Shown here: in pieces, positions 61,915 to 64,000 of the stretch
How positions within the stretch are numbered: the first letter of the stretch is position 1
Layout of the letters: the number at the start of each line of letters is the position of its first letter
Origin: JAJYIW01 sp963781665
GTDB taxonomy: Bacteria > Chloroflexota > Anaerolineae > Anaerolineales > Anaerolineaceae
Direction: 5' to 3'
Assembly: GCA_963781665.1 (NCBI GenBank)
Contig: CAWAGA010000002.1
Location: forward strand, 4,216,001 to 4,280,000
DNA: 64,000 nt
Translations under genes and position numbers: made by a program
The notes under the pieces: model-generated
The model's input: only the letters and a program-made list of their open reading frames with translations
What the model was told of the DNA's origin: nothing
Database searches by the model: none

Positions 61915-63072
61915 TTAAAGTGGACGCGATGTTTTCGAAGATGAAGTGGCTGTGGGATGGGATGGTGTCGGGCTAGGTGTAGGTGGCGCTAAGGGCTGGT
62001 ATGTTGGTTTGGTTCCTGGAACCGCGATCGTTTGCACCGGTGGTAAAGGTACTTGAAGCCGCGGTTTTTCTCTCAAGCACCAAGGACATTGACGCAGATG
62101 ACTTGAATACCAATGGGCGGAATTTTTTCGGCAGTTTCGAAGAGAACCTTCTAATTTCTCGAGGGCTGTTGTCCATTCAGCCGGAGCGGGGCGTGTTTCA
62201 GGATGGCTATACCCTTCGACGAAGCAGCGCAGCATCAAACGGCGAATTTCGGCTGGTAAGATTTCGAATTTGGGAGCGACCGGGCGGGGTCCACAGATTG
62301 GGTTGCTGGCGTAAGGGAAAGCCCCATTCTTGACACAATATATATTGTCTGGATCAGCTGTTGGATTTTCGGATTTCATTTTCCCACTGAACGGGTGATT
62401 GCCTTCCATCAGCAGCAAGAAGATCAACACCCCCAGGCCAAAATAATCATGCTCTGGTAAGCGGTTGATCTGGTTGAACTGGATGCCCTGGAGCTCAGGT
62501 GGGGTAAATTCTTCTTTGCCAACCGGACAACGGAAAATCTGACCGTTGGCGTCCTGGACTTGGAACGAATCGGTATCGATCAGGCTTACGAGAGCCCTGC
62601 TATTAACCAAAATATTCCCTTCATTAACATCGCCGATCACATAGCCGCGGGAATGGACCGCATGCATTGCAATTGAGAGGTTAAGGGTTGTATGCACCAG
62701 ATATTTCCAGGTAAACCCCGGGCATTTAATCCTTCTCGTCCTGGGATTGTAAATGTCCAAGATTTTGTGGCTGTCCGTGAGGCGCGGCATTAAATATCCG
62801 GCAAATTTCGTTCCCTGATAAAGAATTTCCGTTGGCCAGGTAATTGAAACGTGGTTATAGCGGTCCCGCATGTCGTCGTGAGGGGGATTCGTTAGCATAC
62901 AAGTTAATTTATGTTCGCGTTCTTGCGTAGCGATATTTGGCAAGTAGACTTTTGCTACATCCGGTCGGCCAACAATATTCCAAATGCTGCCTTCACCCCC
63001 TTCACCTAATTTTTCGCCCAGCATAATCGATCGATGATGGCGAGTTTTCCAGACGAGAGTTGTATCGATCAA
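61915..63072 (-). CDS. Protein kinase-like protein with Pro/Ser-rich tail (TerY-P triad kinase)
   Basis: A 385-residue Ser/Thr-kinase-fold protein: glycine loop LGEKLGEGGEGSIWNI, Lys in VAKVYLP, catalytic loop VIGDVNEGNILVNSRALVSL (HRD/D replaced by VIGDVNEGN with the Asp and Asn kept), and IDTDSFQ for DFG. Such kinases occur in VWA-PP2C-kinase triads linked to tellurite/TerD-type or effector signalling. After the kinase core comes a Cys-containing stretch (SSHLRQCPWCLREK) and a Pro/Thr/Ser tail. It starts 11 bases from the PP2C stop. Cytoplasmic; substrate unknown. Confidence 0.82.
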   Translation of the reverse strand: MIDTTLVWKTRHHRSIMLGEKLGEGGEGSIWNIVGRPDVAKVYLPNIATQEREHKLTCMLTNPPHDDMRDRYNHVSITWPTEILYQGTKFAGYLMPRLTDSHKILDIYNPRTRRIKCPGFTWKYLVHTTLNLSIAMHAVHSRGYVIGDVNEGNILVNSRALVSLIDTDSFQVQDANGQIFRCPVGKEEFTPPELQGIQFNQINRLPEHDYFGLGVLIFLLLMEGNHPFSGKMKSENPTADPDNIYCVKNGAFPYASNPICGPRPVAPKFEILPAEIRRLMLRCFVEGYSHPETRPAPAEWTTALEKLEGSLRNCRKNSAHWYSSHLRQCPWCLREKPRLQVPLPPVQTIAVPGTKPTYQPLAPPTPSPTPSHPTATSSSKTSRPL

Positions 63073-63082
63073 TTTTGGGCCT

Positions 63083-63904
63083 TCAATCGTCTACATACTT
63101 ATTGGCTGCGAGCACCAGGGTTTTGTCATCACCCGATAACTTCCTGACTTTTTCGGATGCCAGAAAATTTGCTAACGAATGCGCAGCCTGGCTTGCATCA
63201 CCGACTCCATCAAGCTGGCGGAACAGAGGTGCAAAAAAAGGCGTGTGGGGTGAACCATCGATCTGGTGAAGAGCGATCCTTTGCAGGCCATCAGACAACA
63301 AAGCCAGGTACTTGGCGGATCCCTGGAGAATTTGATAATCGGTTCGATCATTCGCGTCTGATTGGGTCAGAGCATTAGTCTCATTGACGAATTCGCCGTT
63401 CTGAGGTTTACAAACTGATAAGAACGAGCCATGGTCATCTACTATCACCACCGCGCCATCTCCGATATTTGCCGCCGCTAACCAGCGTTTAGAGACCGCG
63501 ACTAAGATCAGCGTTGTTGCAAAATCGAACAAATTGAGGTTTTGGCGATCGGCTTCATCCACCAGCCTCTCTCTGGCGGAAAAAAAAGCAGACTGGAGTA
63601 AATTGCGCCAATCCAATTCATTTTCCGGAATCCCATCAGAAAGAGCGGCAGCGACATTCGCCAGGGCAGACTGAACTGCTAGCTGTGCCCCTTGATGGGC
63701 TAACACCGCAGATCCCACGCCATCGGCAATGGCAATCACCAGGCAATTACTGGTCGATAGAAAAGCCTGGGTATCCTGGCAGGGGGTTCCCTCCAGCAAA
63801 TGGTGGGTGCCCTGGACCGTAGCCCCGATGAGGATCCATTCGGGTGTCAAAAGGGCTGAGGTCAATTCGGATGGGGTTGAAACGGTATGACCGTTCGAAA
63901 CCAT
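63083..63904 (-). CDS. PP2C-family Ser/Thr phosphatase
   Basis: ATG 63904 (MVSNGHTVSTPSEL) is preferred over the 11-codon-longer frame. The 273-residue phosphatase has the PP2C metal motifs: LVIAIADGVGSAVLAHQGAQ (DGxG), VAVSKRWLAAANIGDGAVVI (GD), LLSDGLQRIAL (SDG) and LSGDDKTLVLAANKYV (DDKT). It opposes the adjacent kinase. The start overlaps the end of the upstream (VWA-like) gene, forming a tight three-gene unit. Confidence 0.9.
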   Translation of the reverse strand: MVSNGHTVSTPSELTSALLTPEWILIGATVQGTHHLLEGTPCQDTQAFLSTSNCLVIAIADGVGSAVLAHQGAQLAVQSALANVAAALSDGIPENELDWRNLLQSAFFSARERLVDEADRQNLNLFDFATTLILVAVSKRWLAAANIGDGAVVIVDDHGSFLSVCKPQNGEFVNETNALTQSDANDRTDYQILQGSAKYLALLSDGLQRIALHQIDGSPHTPFFAPLFRQLDGVGDASQAAHSLANFLASEKVRKLSGDDKTLVLAANKYVDD

Positions 63905-63917
63905 GATTAGGGGTAGA

Positions 63918-64000
63918 TTATACGCTGGACCAGCCATCGGTCGGTGCCAATGGCACCTGGTCGCCGACCTTGGAATGGGAAACGTTTGTGAGGCTCTTCG
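63918..64000 (-). CDS. C-terminal end of upstream gene, probably VWA (TerY-like)
   Basis: The last 26 codons of a gene running beyond the window read ...SLTNVSHSKVGDQVPLAP and end at TAA 63918-63920. The sequence alone cannot prove the family; the order VWA-PP2C-kinase is the known arrangement of such triads, so a von Willebrand A protein is the best guess. Confidence 0.35.
   Translation of the reverse strand, partial: KSLTNVSHSKVGDQVPLAPTDGWSSV

Noticed and set aside
1..64000. CRISPR array
   Set aside because: No regularly spaced direct repeats or cas genes were seen.

Overview
The window looks like a chromosomal (probably metagenome-assembled) piece of a Chloroflexota genome, most likely an Anaerolineae-type anaerobe. 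This is inferred from gene content and style, not from a marker gene: a PRC-barrel/MgtE-N/CBS protein beside an Nramp transporter, URO-D and DUF362 proteins beside a sugar ABC transporter, cytoplasmic GH29, AddAB, a plasma-membrane-type H+-ATPase and a sugar-phosphate-type bacterial microcompartment (BMC). Base composition is moderate; the AddAB block at 4.8-11.2 kb reads visibly richer in G+C than its neighbours.

Layout. 0-4 kb: a glycogen/sucrose block (glgA, a sucrose-phosphate-synthase-like glycosyltransferase and a PfkB sugar kinase), each broken by one apparent extra base. 4.5-13.6 kb: a mobile scar with AddA intact, AddB in three frames, two decayed tyrosine integrases on either side of tRNA-Arg(TCG), and two decayed insertion sequences. 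13.7-31.5 kb: a stress and envelope island with a DEAD-box helicase, GroEL and DnaJ relics, an RRM protein, a Dps-like ferritin, two PRC-barrel paralogues flanking a nonsense-interrupted H+-ATPase, hemerythrin, receiver proteins, a NarL-type two-component pair, YtxH, DedA and ArfB. Several of its genes carry the same 31-base upstream element. 31.7-37.6 kb: a two-gene flavoprotein/iron-sulfur dehydrogenase and a MgtE-N/Nramp pair. 37.9-48 kb: a sugar island with lipoprotein binding protein, two permeases, a URO-D protein, a DUF362 ferredoxin-like protein, an EamA exporter, GH29 alpha-L-fucosidase and a Gfo/Idh dehydrogenase. 48-54.9 kb: CoaX, an M48 protease, and a probable glucosylglycerate cluster (USP-GpgS, GT4, GH63).

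54.9-61.1 kb holds the most interesting system: a compact BMC operon read on the minus strand in the order rpiB, deoC, BMC-P, CoA-acylating aldehyde dehydrogenase, BMC-H, eutJ-like, BMC-T, unknown 123-aa protein, BMC-P, BMC-P. All three enzymes carry short amphipathic helices of the encapsulation-peptide kind (N-terminal on RpiB and DeoC, C-terminal on the aldehyde dehydrogenase). The likely core chemistry is deoxyribose-5-phosphate cleavage to glyceraldehyde-3-phosphate and acetaldehyde, then acetaldehyde to acetyl-CoA inside the shell. No phosphotransacylase, alcohol dehydrogenase or sugar kinase is encoded with it. DeoC also has an unusual four-cysteine N-terminal insert. A palindrome sits between the putative promoter and rpiB.

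61.2-64 kb: a membrane protein and a protein kinase / PP2C phosphatase / probable von Willebrand-domain triad running off the window edge.

The many single-base frame changes and in-frame stops, mostly in the first 31 kb, may be true gene decay or assembly indels; where the repaired reading is obvious it is given.
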